64,000 nt of DNA from Trichobilharzia szidati (Eukaryota > Platyhelminthes > Trematoda > Strigeidida > Schistosomatidae), in contig OX235273.1 of the NCBI GenBank assembly GCA_944472155.2, forward strand, positions 8,343,204-8,407,203. The letters are read 5' to 3'. The notes beneath the pieces are model-generated. The model ran no database searches and was not told the DNA's origin. It was given only the letters and a program-made list of their open reading frames with translations. Below, in pieces: positions 1-11,789 of this stretch; position 1 is the first letter of the stretch; the number at the start of each line of letters is the position of its first letter. The translations under genes were made by a program, and so were the position numbers.

Positions 1-182
1 ACCATGGTTTCGTGCTAGTTGGCGCTCAAATCAATGTCCACTGTGTTGCAAGCTATAGAGAATGGTGGCCACATTGCATAGAATTCTGTCTGCACCAACG
101 AAAAGACTAGACACATCACACTGGTCAATTACTAGTGTCCAGTCAAAGTATCCAATACAGTCATACCGAAGATCAGTCGCGA

Positions 183-375
183 GCCCGAATAGCTCAGTGG
201 TAAACTGTCGGACTTCAGGCGGTACTGGGTGACGCGGGTTCGAAACTCAGAGGAGACATGAGTTCCATCAAGATTGCAGAAGCGCCCTGCTGACTGTTCA
301 GTGTCAACTAGCACGAAACCTAGTTCAGGCAAGGTTTCCTGTGGAGCCGATTGCCTCCAACCACCTAATATCATT
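183..375 (+). repeat. tRNA-related SINE, family B (copy 1)
   Basis: The 5' end resembles a tRNA promoter. A box A-like TAGCTCAGTGGT lies at about 191-202 and a box B-like GGTTCGAAAC at about 237-246. The body, ending in a 'cctccaaccacctaat' stretch, recurs at 5085-5270, on the minus strand at 13100-13345, and at 63470-63680. The spacing between boxes and the lack of a closed cloverleaf argue against a working tRNA. It is an old, diverged SINE copy, and the reading frame across it is incidental. Confidence 0.6.
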
Positions 376-696
376 CATGACCTCATGCGTGTTTACTACT
401 GTCAGCATAAATCACCTGATAGATCCGCTTGAGAAAAATAAAATAATTTAACCAAACACCATGTAATAACTGTGAGATTGATTGTATAGATGACACTAAT
501 AGACAAGGATCAATCAGAGGATCGGAATACAGGAATTCTTAAAGGGTAGTCAGTACGGAGTACTTGATAACTATTTCGTCAGGACATAGGACCTTCCAGT
601 TTCAAGGTAAACTTAAAGTCGTATGAATATATACGAGCAATGCATTGATCTGGAAACCTCATACAGTTAATAATACAATATCAAATTTTTAAATAC
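376..696. other. no gene seen
   Basis: AT-rich sequence without a recognisable coding segment or repeat. It sits between SINE-B and the inverted repeat that begins near 697. Confidence 0.5.
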
Positions 697-905
697 TCCC
701 ATTATTATTATCATTATTAGAACAAGACATATAAGCCAACTTTATTGTCATTTTTAATTAGATCTTCTTCTTCAAGCTTTACCCTAATATACAATGATTT
801 ATATACAAAACAGCATTTCTCCAATGACGGTGAGTTTGTGGATCAAATAATAATAATAATGTGTTAAATGTTTTGAACGTCAGTAGCAACGATGATTGTA
901 ATGAC
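697..905. repeat. left arm of a 210-bp inverted repeat
   Basis: This segment is matched in reverse complement by 1627-1840 with few differences. The shared part includes an AAGCTT-containing stretch and a TAATAATAATAATG run, and the arms are separated by about 720 bp. The arrangement fits a foldback-type or MITE-like element, or two inverted copies of a short repeat. I recognise no transposase. Confidence 0.65.
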
Positions 906-1626
906 AGCCAAAGAGAGGATAGGCGAATGTTCCTGAAACTGCTGTTCAATGTGGACTCGGCTGGTGAAGTCTTACATCTAAGTTTATCGAGAGCAATAAA
1001 ACGGATTTATACTGCCGCCAACCTTTGTTTCTTATTCTTCAGACAAGCAAATATGATCGCTCAAGCGAAAGACAAGCTGCCTAGCTGTCCCACTTCTGTA
1101 TGTATCTACAAATTTAACTGATCCTGCGGAGAGAGCTATACAGGGTGAACAACTAGACAGCTCAAGAAACGTATTAATGTGCATCTTCCTTAGTGGTTTG
1201 GAAAATGCCAAGTAATATCTATAAGAAGTTCCATTTTATGTTCTTTTATTGATAGTGGTCACCAAGTGGACAGAATAAGTGCCTTCAAAGTTATCTGTCG
1301 CATTCCATTAAACCTTTCGAACCCAACTTTCACACATAGCCGAAGCTATGTGAACTAATTCGGGAGAACAGTCGTAGTGCCTTTGAATGTAAAAGATGTT
1401 TTTTGTACCCTTATCTCTACCCTGGTTGTCATCAATTGTAATTGAAGCCCTCTCACCCTTTTTATTTTCCATTTATTTTAATTCTGATTATCTGTCCACT
1501 TCACCTTTATTATTACATAACTTCTAAGATTTGACCTAATTCATTTATTGAATTGTCTACATATACGCATATCACCCGTTATCTTCGTTACTTTTCATCG
1601 CTACCTGCATAAACCTTATTATCAAT
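906..1626. other. spacer between inverted repeats
   Basis: The 720-bp loop between the arms at 697-905 and 1627-1840. It holds only short frames with no recognisable domain, and no candidate transposase. Confidence 0.4.
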
Positions 1627-1840
1627 ATTTTTGCTATCATTATAATCATTGTTGTTACTGACGTTCAAAACATTTAACACATTATTATTATTATAATTTG
1701 ATCCACAAACTCACCGTCATTGGAGAAATGCTGTTTTGTATATAAATCAATGTATATTAGGGTAAAGCTTGAAGAAGCAGATCTAATTAAAAATGACAAA
1801 ACTGTTCGCTTATATGTCTTGTTCTATTATTGTATCACTC
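1627..1840. repeat. right arm of the 210-bp inverted repeat
   Basis: Reverse complement of 697-905. The two arms differ by scattered substitutions and small indels, so the palindrome is moderately old. The sequence that follows to about 2035 is not recognised. Confidence 0.65.
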
Positions 1841-2039
1841 ACTGCATTTCATATAAACGTATTTTCAATGATTATAAGGAAAAAAGTAGTTCTTAAATTA
1901 GATGATCGAGTATGGCTCACTTCTAACATAATCTCTAAACCATGCAGCTTCGTGTATAGCTTCCAATCGTTTGACCTCTTCAAAAGGAAAGAAAATATAC
2001 GTAGAAAATATCATTCAGATGTATATTTTGATCTAAGAG

Positions 2040-3110
2040 GTGCCGCCAATAATTATACAACTGATCCAACAGTTCTACGACAGTGCTGCATGCCAAGTAA
2101 TCCACAACGGGAAACTCACGGAATCCTTCGAAGAAGTGAAGACGGGAGTAAGACTAGCTGGCTGGCTGTCTACTATCTCGAATGATTTTCCTGATTGCGA
2201 TAGGCTGGACAATGCGACAGAGAGAGATAAGTGAGGAAACAGGCATAAAATGGACTCACACAGAAAACTTGAAGGATCTAGCTTCCGCCGATGATATATG
2301 TCTGATTCCCCACTAACTGGGATATATGCAAGTGAATCATACATGGAAGATAAGAAGGACTTCAGGTGAACGTAGAGAAAACAGAGGTGATGAAGATTCC
2401 TGGCCAACAGCAACAGAACAACACACAACAATCAGCCAGCAAAGAAGGGAGAAATCTGAAAGTAGCCACCTCCTACCTACCTGTGAAGCATCGTTTCAAC
2501 TACAGGCGGATAGAACTGATGAGGATATCAAAGCAGCGAGGATCAGGAAAGTAAGGCAAAATTTCATTTCTCTCAAGTCTGTGTGGAGGTCAACAGCACT
2601 CAGCATGAAAATGTAAATAAGATCCGGATTTTCAACTCCAATATGAAGTTATTGATACTCACTAGACGGATCAGAGACTTGGCGCGTTATGAAGAGCACT
2701 TCGAACAAACTACAGACATACATCAACATCTGTCTTCGTTCAATATTCCGCTCAAGATCAGATAGCCGGCCAGAAGACATCAACAACAGGGATCTCTGGC
2801 AGCGAACCAACCCAGCAGGAACCGATTGTACACAAAGTAAGCAGGAAGGAATGGAGGTGGATTGGCTAGATATACTCTGAGAAAACAGTCAACTGACGTC
2901 ACACTCCAAGCCGTAACCCCAGTGGAACCCGAGTGGGAAGCGGTGAGTTAGTCGTTCAAGGGTGACACAGAGTACGTCATGTGAAGAGGAGATGAAAGCA
3001 CGTGAGCAGATGTGAAGCCAGGTCAGATAAACGTTGGCAGAGAACCGAACGCAATGGAGACGTGCAGCTGAAGCCTTAATGATCTCTTCATCTCATGTCG
3101 GTTCGTGATG
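2040..3110 (+). mobile_element. RTE-clade (SR2-like) retrotransposon, 3' fragment
   Basis: A 5'-truncated, decayed non-LTR retrotransposon. The start matches the reverse-transcriptase segment around the VIHNGKLTESFE motif, which is better preserved at 34970-35100. It lacks the palm FADD motif in frame (ASADDIC-like at about 2280-2300, degraded). The rest follows the 3' end of the 34.4-36.0 kb copy: a segment encoding ADRTDEDIKAA, the 3' UTR around 'gaagaggagatgaaagc', and the end near 'gcagctgaagcc'. Frameshifts and stops show it is a pseudogene. SR2-like assignment rests on recalled family features. Confidence 0.75.
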
Positions 3111-3164
3111 AAAATTTGAAAAATTAGAATTCATATAGAATCCTTCTTTTTTCATTCTTTTAAG

Positions 3165-3375
3165 TTCCCAGTTGAAAATAAGGCCTCAAGCTAGAGGTGT
3201 GAAGTTTCGATGGCTGTGGTGTTTATATTTACGGCATGGGGTTGCTGGTCTTATGCCCAACCTTTTCTATTTACCAGTCTTATTACTGACTTAGAGTGGT
3301 AAAGGAGTGCACCGGCCGGGGATTGAACCTTGAACCACCTGCGTGGTTGACGAGCATTCCACCCATGTGCCACCT
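3165..3375 (-). repeat. tRNA-related SINE, family A (copy 1)
   Basis: Reads 5' to 3' on the minus strand. It has a tRNA-like head with box B-like GGTTCAATCCCCGGCC (about 3312-3330), then a segment containing GCATAAGACCAGCAACCCC, and ends in 'gcttgaggcc'. It lies immediately downstream of the RTE 3' fragment. The same unit recurs at 22223-22452 (minus) and 43985-44200 (plus). Confidence 0.7.
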
Positions 3376-3925
3376 TAAAAAATCCCATAATCGTTATATC
3401 GAGTCGTCGTTTTATTTATTTATTTATTTAACTCAGTTATTCATCTCACCGTTTTTGAACTTTCTTTCACCATTTATCATATTATAAGATGCTGCTCCTT
3501 CGCGTTTAGAAACTAAGTGGAGTTAAAAAACACACAAAAAGTTATGAGTACTTGAGATTATTCTTCGGTCCTCTATATGGAAAATATACCTGTTATTTTG
3601 GGAAATATCCTATCGGATTATATATAAATATATATGTAGAGAGAAAGACACTGGTAATAATTGACTCAGGATGAAGAGATTCTTTTCAAATGATTTGTCA
3701 TTATAATATATCTATAAACCTGGGCACTGTGGCATTATTTAACTCCATAATATTTTTATTGATTAGATATTTCACACACACACACACAGTGTGAAACAAT
3801 ATTATGTTTTGAACACAATTCATTCTTGTTCATAATCACACCATCAACTCTAACCACACAGTTTAGAAACTTCACTTTTATAGTTCAATTTGCTCCTTCC
3901 AGTTTATGGTAGGGATGAGAGAAAT
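3376..3925. other. AT-rich DNA with simple repeats
   Basis: No gene recognised. A (TTTA)n run lies at about 3411-3430 and a (CA)n run at about 3773-3788. Confidence 0.5.
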
Positions 3926-3930
3926 TCCCT

Positions 3931-4375
3931 GGGACAGATGTGGGATCACTCCTGGTGTTCCTACTCTCAGTTCATTTGATGAATAAACTTCCCGTTATCA
4001 GTCTCTCAACTGTGTTTAGTCAAATTGCATAAAGTGCTATAGCTATGCTATCTTCCTGATTTATTATCTCATTAAGGTCAACTAACCTAGATTTTGTTAG
4101 ACTGTTGTGCTCCGCCAATCCCATTGAACCCATCCTACTACTACTACTTTGACCTTTGCATTTGGCTTGACAATCACTGCACTACACTGTTGTTTGCAGA
4201 TTGTTTTGTTTAACTGACTCCACAGGATTGATCTTACAACCAGCCTAGCTTATTTCCAATTGTGTTTGTGATTTTGAATGCCAGCCACTGTTATTCCTGC
4301 CTGCATTGTTAAGAAATCTCCGTAAGTTGGTTTCCAAGGTTTCTTCTAAGTATGGAAGTATTACTGATGATGTAA
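3931..4375 (-). mobile_element. Penelope-like element GIY-YIG fragment (degraded)
   Basis: On the minus strand this follows the two well-preserved PLE fragments at 8657-9225 and 9990-10600. It keeps the order of the upstream SE-type motif ('ccgtaagttggtttccaagg' region), the GIY-YIG segment and the downstream part, but with many substitutions and broken frames. It is an older relative of the same PLE family and has no open frame. Confidence 0.65.
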
Positions 4376-5084
4376 ACCCAATTCTACGTGTTTGCAACTA
4401 TGCAGGATATTGTTCTTGTATTCTTTTCGACAAAACACATTGGTCGAACGACCGATATACCTAGCTCCACACGGTCAGGTGAATTGATAAACAACCATGG
4501 AGTTGGCTAGATGTGGGATCTTGTCCTACAGGCTTTTTGAACAGTAATGGTCGACTAGAAAACGCTATTCTCAGAGTGGCCACTCAAGATATCTCTTTCA
4601 GAGAATGTCAGCATCTAGACCAACCTAGAATTCAAGGTTAGTGTACAGCAGATGTTAAGTCACATTTCAACAGCTTCGAATGTATATTCTTATCCACAAA
4701 ACATGGAGATAAACCCAATAGGATATTTCCTAAAAGGCTTAACTAATCCTCAACAGCTTCAGGACTATGAATACGCTGAATGCAAGTGGCAAGTGATCTA
4801 ATAGGGGATTACATTTTCAACTAGTTGGTAACCAGCTGTAGAACTGGCTAAAAATCTTACTAATTCTACCTGCCTTTCAAAAATTCCCAAATAATATGAA
4901 CCGGTTATCATAAATTACATAACCAACGTTAAAATCGTCAGTTGTCTATTTTAATTCACGCTGTTAGTTTCTAAAAATCATTTACACAGATATACAATCG
5001 TACAGCCTAAAATTAAATTCTTTAAAAAGGGTAACTTTCTATTTTTAACTGAACACTGGTTAGTAACTAGTGTCATGTGTCCTA
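4376..5084. other. no gene seen
   Basis: Unrecognised, AT-rich intergenic sequence without an ORF of note. Confidence 0.45.
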
Positions 5085-5270
5085 CAGTAGGTCATTCGAT
5101 AACGCCTCTGACTTCAGCACTGATTGACACGATTGACACGAATCTCAGGAGGTACATGAGCATCTTCGAGATTGAAAGAACGCCTTTCTGATCGGTGACT
5201 AAGACAATCACGAAATCTAGGTCAGACATAGCGTTTTGTCGATTGCCTCCAACCTTCTAATAAAAGTAAT
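5085..5270 (+). repeat. tRNA-related SINE, family B (copy 2)
   Basis: Diverged copy of the repeat at 183-375. Shared landmarks are 'tctgacttcag', 'aatctcaggaggtacatgag', 'cacgaaatctaggtcag' and the 3' 'gattgcctccaacc' block. The head is partly rearranged by a short duplication of 'gattgacac'. Confidence 0.55.
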
Positions 5271-8200
5271 TCAAGGTTTCTTCCCGTTGAAATATTATAT
5301 AATAATAATAATTAGTTATCAAAAATGATTGACTTACACTCAGCCGTTTTCGCTTTATAGAAGGCATCGGCGTATGCTTCTATATACTTGTGTACTGATT
5401 CTAGGTCGATAAAAGGTGGTTTTATTGTGTAGAAAAAAATTACATGACTTTAATTCGCCTATATAATTGGATATATTTATACAGTGTGTACACATCTATC
5501 TGTCTACGTGTTATGTGGCAGAGAGTAGTAAGATTGTAAATTGTATTCTGTGAAATATCTTGATCCATATTCCAAGATGGGTCAGATGGGTAGTCTAGCA
5601 CAACACCGCAGACTGTTCACCCAGAATTGTGATACACACATACAGAATACTGCTTACTAAACATGATCAAGCCATCAGCTGATCAACCGCAACTAGCAAC
5701 AAGTCCATCAGACTCAACAACACCTGAAAGACATAGTGCATATATCAAACCACTGTCTCCCACATACTGTACATATCCGCTATAGCTGGCTAGTAATACT
5801 CCCAACCAGTAAAATGAACCAGTGAGTCAACTAAACTAAGCTCAACGTCCGTTATACCTGATCAGTTCGACTACAGCTGACAGACAGCATTGCCAGGCAT
5901 GATGAACACCTTAAGCAAGTATACTGACAAACACACCTATACACCCTCTGGTGAGTGAGGCATATGGCAAGCGCACCACGCACATCCACCATACTCAGGC
6001 ACTCATTGTTAGGCAGAAACTGAAAGATGGCTAAAATACACAAGCACAAACCATACTCAACAAGTGAATTGACTATGATCACCGCTCAAATCCATAGGTT
6101 TACTCCCTACTTTAATCTCTCTCTCTTTTTCAAAGTTCTTTTCAATTTTTTCTCAAGGTACTCGTTTTAACTATCGGACTCTTGTAAGCACTTAATCTTG
6201 GATGAAGTTTACCACCCACTTTGGGCCGCATTCTCAAACAATCCAAATTGAAGTGTAGCTCTGGAGAAAAATTGCATGCTTGGCCTCCTCCCGAGCATTC
6301 GTCTTTCACTTACTGTCAGTCAGAATCATATGTCTTACTTATTGCTATGCGTGAGGGAAATCAATGATGCTCAGAACAAACTTAAACACCATATTGCCTT
6401 AAAGTCAAATGACCACAAACTTAGGTGTTGAGCTGATCCCTGTTCACTCACGGTTATTAGGGGAAACCTTGTTAGGTTCCTTCACTCCGCCTAGTGATAT
6501 GCTGAAGTCTATTGGGTATTCATATCTGATCTGAGGTCAAAGTAAAACTGACTTGTGCATTACACACCATCGGTGAAACCGAAGAATATTCATAAACCTC
6601 CGAGAAAGCTATTTATATAAACATACATATATATGTAAGTGTATATACGGCACGTCATGTACTCTGCAGCGTTTATGTAAATGTGTGTGTGTGTGTGTGT
6701 GTGAGGAAACCCAATATGCCTACTGGATCAGAAGTTCTATACCAGACTAGGCTGTGGCTGGATAAATTAAAGATAACTGAGAACTTTATTGATTCTTATA
6801 TTACTATTGTGTTCAAGGTGCGGAATCATCAAAGTTTCCTCTTGATCTGGTTGCTATAGCCATGAACAGGCGAAATGAGAGAACCATGGTTGAGTAAAAC
6901 AAGCACTTCTCATTGATGTGATTGGTAAAGTATGAATTGTGTCACAAAACTGCCACTCACAGAGATACCAGTGTGTCTCCAAACAGTTCTTTCTGAATAC
7001 GGAGAAGCATATCGTTTACTTTATAGTAGCCAGCATCTGACAGTCAATATCTCGCTGGATTAACTGCACTATTTCACTCACTTATTGCATTCTAGAGATC
7101 AAAGTGCATGTCATAATTCCATAGGGATTGTTTATTGTCATTGTAAAGAACAATAACTTATAGTTTTTTTTAATAAGGAGAAATGCAATACTGTAAAATA
7201 TTTAATCTGTTGACGTCTAGTGGAGCGCATTGAACAGACTTCACATGTCTCCCTACGATTACATGTCACTAAAAAGCTTTTGGAGAAGTGGAAACTACAA
7301 AGGGTAATAATATAAGTGAACATTTGGAGAACTCACCAGGGATAGGTTCAACTTCTGTTTTCTGTACAGCTAAAATATTGATTTATAAACAGTCATCTTC
7401 ATGAGTGAGTTTCCAAGGATTTCAATGATTACAAGTTTGCTTATTCAAAGATATAAGTCAGGGGACCATATTCAAACACCATTCAGTACTGGACAGTTGT
7501 TTCACAGGGAGTGAAGTCGAGACCATCAGGTAACGTGTGGGATCACCAGTTTTGATGTGATGACAGATAGGCGCCAATGACGTTCGTAAAAGACATCTAA
7601 ACTGGGACGAAAAATCTGTCGACTACTTCCCACTGATTTGCAATACTTCTCTAATTCATATCAATCCATGATCTAACTGGTAAACAAATATACACGTTAA
7701 CTGAAAGTCACACTATTTATTGGAGTAGATAGAGACTATAGAACAAGTAGAGAACAGGTATTATTTCGTGTTCATTATACTACTCATAAAATTCAAGTAG
7801 ACAAATAATTCAACCAATATCAGACGAAACATTCAATTACAAAACGAACATCGTCTACGCGTTAACATGTAACAACTGTGAACAGCATTATACTGCTCAT
7901 AGCTGACGTCCTACTCGTCTTTGCATCAACATGCACATACTGACTATCAGAAAAACACACATGCGATATCTTCCCTCACAGCAATGCATGCAGGCGAATT
8001 ATGGATATCAGTTAAACTGGACAAGTGTTGAACACGTAAAGAAAGGAAATCCAAAACAGCCAGAGAATTCCTAGAAGCCCAGCACCAAAATTTATACCAC
8101 AAACTCTCAACTTCTTTGAGTAATAGTCAAAAACGAAACTTTTTCTTAGAAATTAACAAAGGAGAAACTGATGCTGAGGTAGGTGATATTCAGACATGTT

Positions 8201-8650
8201 TTCTGTCATGGTAGCGTTGGTAATACAACACTCCTGGACTGAATCAGTTCACATAAGACTGAAGCCTACATCAACATTATGAAATTAGGAGAGTGTGGAT
8301 TCAGTTTGAGACCATCTGGATGAGATCACTGGTTAACCTCAGATATGAGACTATTTCATATCACGACAGTCCAATGCACAAGCTACTAGGATAGAAATTG
8401 TCAGTTCATTAGACATATTTAATTAGGTCAGTGGTAGAAGCCCATCAGCTCTTTAAGGCTGAGAAGTAGATCACATCCTACTTAAAACAGTAAGTTTGTT
8501 TCCATCCTGCAACTCCAGACTGAGTGCATGCTTAAATCCGCATGCCTAATAAAAGTGTTCTAGCGGTCGAATGAAAAGTACCAGTGTAGTCTGAGAAGGC
8601 AAGTCGAATAAACTTTTCAGTTTTATGTAGACATGAAAAAATGCGTTGAA
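5271..8650. other. long intergenic stretch without recognised genes
   Basis: No coding sequence with a recognisable domain and no splice-consistent gene model was found. A (GT)n microsatellite lies at about 6684-6703. The segment near 7020-7105 ('tgacagtcaatatct...ctggattaactgc') resembles 10890-10990 on the same strand, so a decayed PLE 3' flank or another dispersed repeat is present there. Confidence 0.45.
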
Positions 8651-8656
8651 GTGATT

Positions 8657-9225
8657 TTCTAGATATCTGGGACAGGTGATGAATCATTCCTATTACATGT
8701 ATTTGTAGTTGATTCGATAAACAAAGCTTCTGTTATCAATCTCTCCCTATACCCTGTGACATTAGATTTTAAAACTGTCATCCTATCCCATCATCCTACA
8801 CTGTATGGTTGTGTGTAATTGCATGTAGTGCTATCTACGTCTGAACTATTCTCTAGATTTCTTATCTTATTTGGATCAACCAATCTAGATTTTGCTAAGT
8901 TTATATGTTCAGCCAGGCTGACTGCACCTGTTCTACTACTTTGACCTATGTATTTGACCTGACAATCAATCCAGCAGGGTATTAGATAAACTAAATTGTT
9001 TTGTTTTAAAGGCTCCACAGCATTGATCCTTTAACCGACAAAGCTTGCTTCTAATTGAGTTTTTTGGTTTGAATACTAGCCACTTTTATTCCTGCTTTGT
9101 TAAGAATTCTCCGGCGTACGGTTTCCGAGGTTCCTTCCTTGTATGGAATTACTGCTGATGATTTAGATTCCTTATTGTTGGTGTCGTCATTAGTATTATT
9201 GTTATTATTATTATCACTCTTATTG
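8657..9225 (-). mobile_element. Penelope-like element, GIY-YIG endonuclease fragment (inverted copy)
   Basis: The frame at 9018-8791 encodes 75 aa typical of the C-terminal GIY-YIG nuclease of Penelope-like retroelements. The hallmarks are LVYLIPC near the start, VKYIGQSSRTG as the YIG part, and a following EH (LAEHINLAKSR). The upstream part (about 9060-9200) encodes the SETVRRILNKAGIKVA-type PLE linker. The reverse-transcriptase domain is missing, so the copy is 5'-truncated. It is almost identical to the plus-strand copy at 9990-10600 (one residue differs, I for K after EH) and forms a head-to-head palindrome with it. It is not an independent gene. Confidence 0.85.
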
Positions 9226-9989
9226 CAAGATCAATTCAATTCCCATCCTTGAATCAAGTCAACCTGTCCCGGATCAGCCTAGCGTTGTTGCAACCCAATT
9301 ATCCATGTCTAACGTGTCTATCCCCCCCCTTGTTTAATGAACTGTGTGTGTGTTTTTACATCGATCCGTTTAGTCAGACCGTTGAACTCATGACCCAATC
9401 AGAGTATTTTGTGAACTGTTATTTTTGCTGACCCATGTCTTACTTTGTACTATTCAGTCGAGTTCATCTTATTTATTGATCTTCATCTATATCAGACCAT
9501 CCTGGTTAAGTAGCCAATTAAATTCTATCTTTGTGCCTATGCTCTGACTATCTCTTAATCGCTCTCTGTTCTATGCCTTGCATTACTTGGGTTCATTCTT
9601 CTACTGACTGCTTACCTGAACGGTCGTGTCTGATTCCGGCTAGTTCGCAATTTTGGCTTTAACGTTATTTCGCTCTGATAGCGGTACCTTGCTTTCTGTT
9701 GAGCGTTGTGCTTCGTACTCTTGAAACCGTTAAGGTTTCTTGTGTATATGATTATTGATTTGTTAATTAATAGTACCGTAGAAATAGTGACCGGTTTCTT
9801 GTTTGTTCTGAACCGGGATAAATTTTATCTACGCGTGACTTAATTTCAAGCGATATTGCACTAGCAATTATTATTATTATCATCATTATTATCGTTATCA
9901 TTATTATTTTTATTATCACTATCGCTACTTTCATTAAGGAAATGTAAAAATAAAATAATGATAGTAGCGATAGTGATAATAACAATAAT
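9226..9989. other. spacer of the PLE palindrome
   Basis: About 760 bp between the two PLE copies with no recognised gene. The right part (9868-10020) is a trinucleotide-rich (ATT/AAT) stretch that folds on itself: 'atcactatcgctac' near 9917-9930 pairs with 'gtagcgatagtgat' near 9964-9977. Confidence 0.6.
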
Positions 9990-10600
9990 AATGATAACGA
10001 TAAAAATAGTGATAATAATAATATTAATGACGACACCAACAATAAGGAATCTAAATCATCAGCAGTAATTACATACAAGGAAGGAACCTCGGAAACCGTA
10101 CGCCGGAGAATTCTTAACAAAGCAGGAATAAAAGTGGCTAGTATTCAAACCAAAAAACTCAATTAGAAGCAAGCTTTGTCGGTTAAAGGATCAATCCTGT
10201 GGAGCCTTTAAAACAAAACAATTTAGTTTATCTAATACCCTGCTGGATTGATTGTCAGGTCAAATACATAGGTCAAAGTAGTAGAACAGGTGCAGTCAGC
10301 CTGGCTGAACATAAAAACTTAGCAAAATCTAGATTGGTTGATCCAAATAAGATAAGAAATCTAGAGAATAGTTCAGACGTAGATAGCACTACATGCAATT
10401 ACACACAACCATACAGTGTAGGATGATGGGATAGGATGACAGTTTTAAAATCTAATGTCACAGGGTATAGGGAGAGATTGATAACAGAAGCTTTGTTTAT
10501 CGAATCAACTACAAATACATGTAATAGGAATGATTCATCACCTGTCCCAGATATCTGGAAAATTCTACTACCCCAACGACGACAAATAGGAGAAGACAAA
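9990..10600 (+). mobile_element. Penelope-like element, GIY-YIG endonuclease fragment
   Basis: The frame at 10199-10423 encodes the GIY-YIG nuclease segment of a PLE, with LVYLIPC, YIGQSSRTG and EHKNLAKS. A frame just beyond (10436 onward) continues with RERLITEALFIESTTNTC, which matches the 'eALFI' block that normally follows the nuclease core. A stop/frameshift at about 10424 separates the two parts. The upstream linker (SETVRRILNKAGIKVA) is recognisable at 10085-10140. The reverse transcriptase is absent. It is the mirror image of 8657-9225. Confidence 0.85.
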
Positions 10601-11000
10601 AAATCTATGAAACACAAGTTTCAAAGTCGTGTTATTATAACTGATGATATGATTATGAACAATAATTTTTGTTCGAAACTTTGTCATCCAGTAAATAATA
10701 CTGTTTCTTCACTATGTGATATATCTAATAAACAAACTAATATGGAATTACTTACTACCACAGTGCCCAAGTTTGACACATATATTATTATGTTGGAGTA
10801 CACTGGTAGCATCTAAAGTGACTCTACCGTATTTATAAGCAAACTACTACAGATCACTGAAAGTGTTTCAAGGTAGTTTTGAGAACCAGCATCTAACAAC
10901 AACAACAATCAATATCTGACTGGATTAACTCAACGCCTTCTGAGGTTTATTGCACTGTGAATATATTGAAAGACATGTTGTAATGCAAAGTATGCAGGAA
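10601..11000 (+). mobile_element. Penelope-like element 3' flank
   Basis: Continues the PLE reading frame to a stop at 10814, then an untranslated part. The stretch 10640-10720 ('gatatgattatgaacaat...gttcgaaac...cagtaaataatactg') is clearly related to the 229-bp foldback element at 20241-20469. The block at 10890-10990 resembles 7020-7105. Confidence 0.55.
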
Positions 11001-11640
11001 CCACTCATAAATCAGTATAAAAGCACACAGAGTAGGTATTAATTAAATAAGGGAAAAGGTGCAGGGGTCAATGAAACGATTGCACTCAATTGTTAGTCAT
11101 CTAACATTGGAAAGATGAAGACCTTACAGTCTCAAAAGATAATCAATATACTCATCAGTAGATTGAAAAAATTTATTTTTGTGCTCACATTATTTGACAA
11201 TTCGTGTGGTTTTTGAAAAGCGTGTGCAGTGAAGAGAAAATTCTATGGAAATCTTTCAAAACTTACTATAATTATTTCGCCGCTGAGTATTCGTTGCAGC
11301 TGTCACTATGATTGATAAAGCGAAACATATTTGTATTCATTCACTAAACATTCGGAATTCTTGTCAAATATGACAAAGGAATTATCCAGCCATCAAAATC
11401 CCGTAATTCATTGTAATTTGAAGAAAATACATAAGAAGTAAGGAGGTTTCTAGGTGGAGGTGCACACATGCACACACAATGGCTGATTAAAACTGTTGCC
11501 CTGACACAATATAATATTGAATAACTTGAATGAGTAGTTTTATAATCACTCACGCTTTCTCGCCAGTCCGAAGCATGAGCAAATAGGAAGACTTTAACTT
11601 GAGACTTTTTCCCTTACATGACTAAACCTACAAAACCGGT
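11001..11640. other. no gene seen
   Basis: Intergenic, AT-rich. No recognised domain or repeat beyond short simple runs. Confidence 0.45.
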
Positions 11641-11644
11641 TGAG

Positions 11645-11745
11645 AAACTAAAGCCCACAGAGAATAATTTAGGAAATACAAAACTTCGAAGAACACTAAT
11701 CTTATACTTTACTTGAATCGGAGAAGCGAAATGACGCGATAGGGT
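11645..11745. repeat. dispersed repeat fragment X
   Basis: About 100 bp ('cacagagaat...cttcgaaga...gaagcgaaatg') also present on the same strand at about 15600-15715 and, reversed, at 60190-60267. Its identity is unknown. It may be part of a larger retroelement. Confidence 0.5.
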
Positions 11746-11789
11746 GATGAAAGCTTCCGGGTAGTCAGTCTGTCAACCAGCAGATGTGT

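Noticed and set aside
9767..10120. 117-residue leucine-rich minus-strand frame
   Set aside because: It is the translation of a trinucleotide-rich hairpin and the antisense of the PLE linker.
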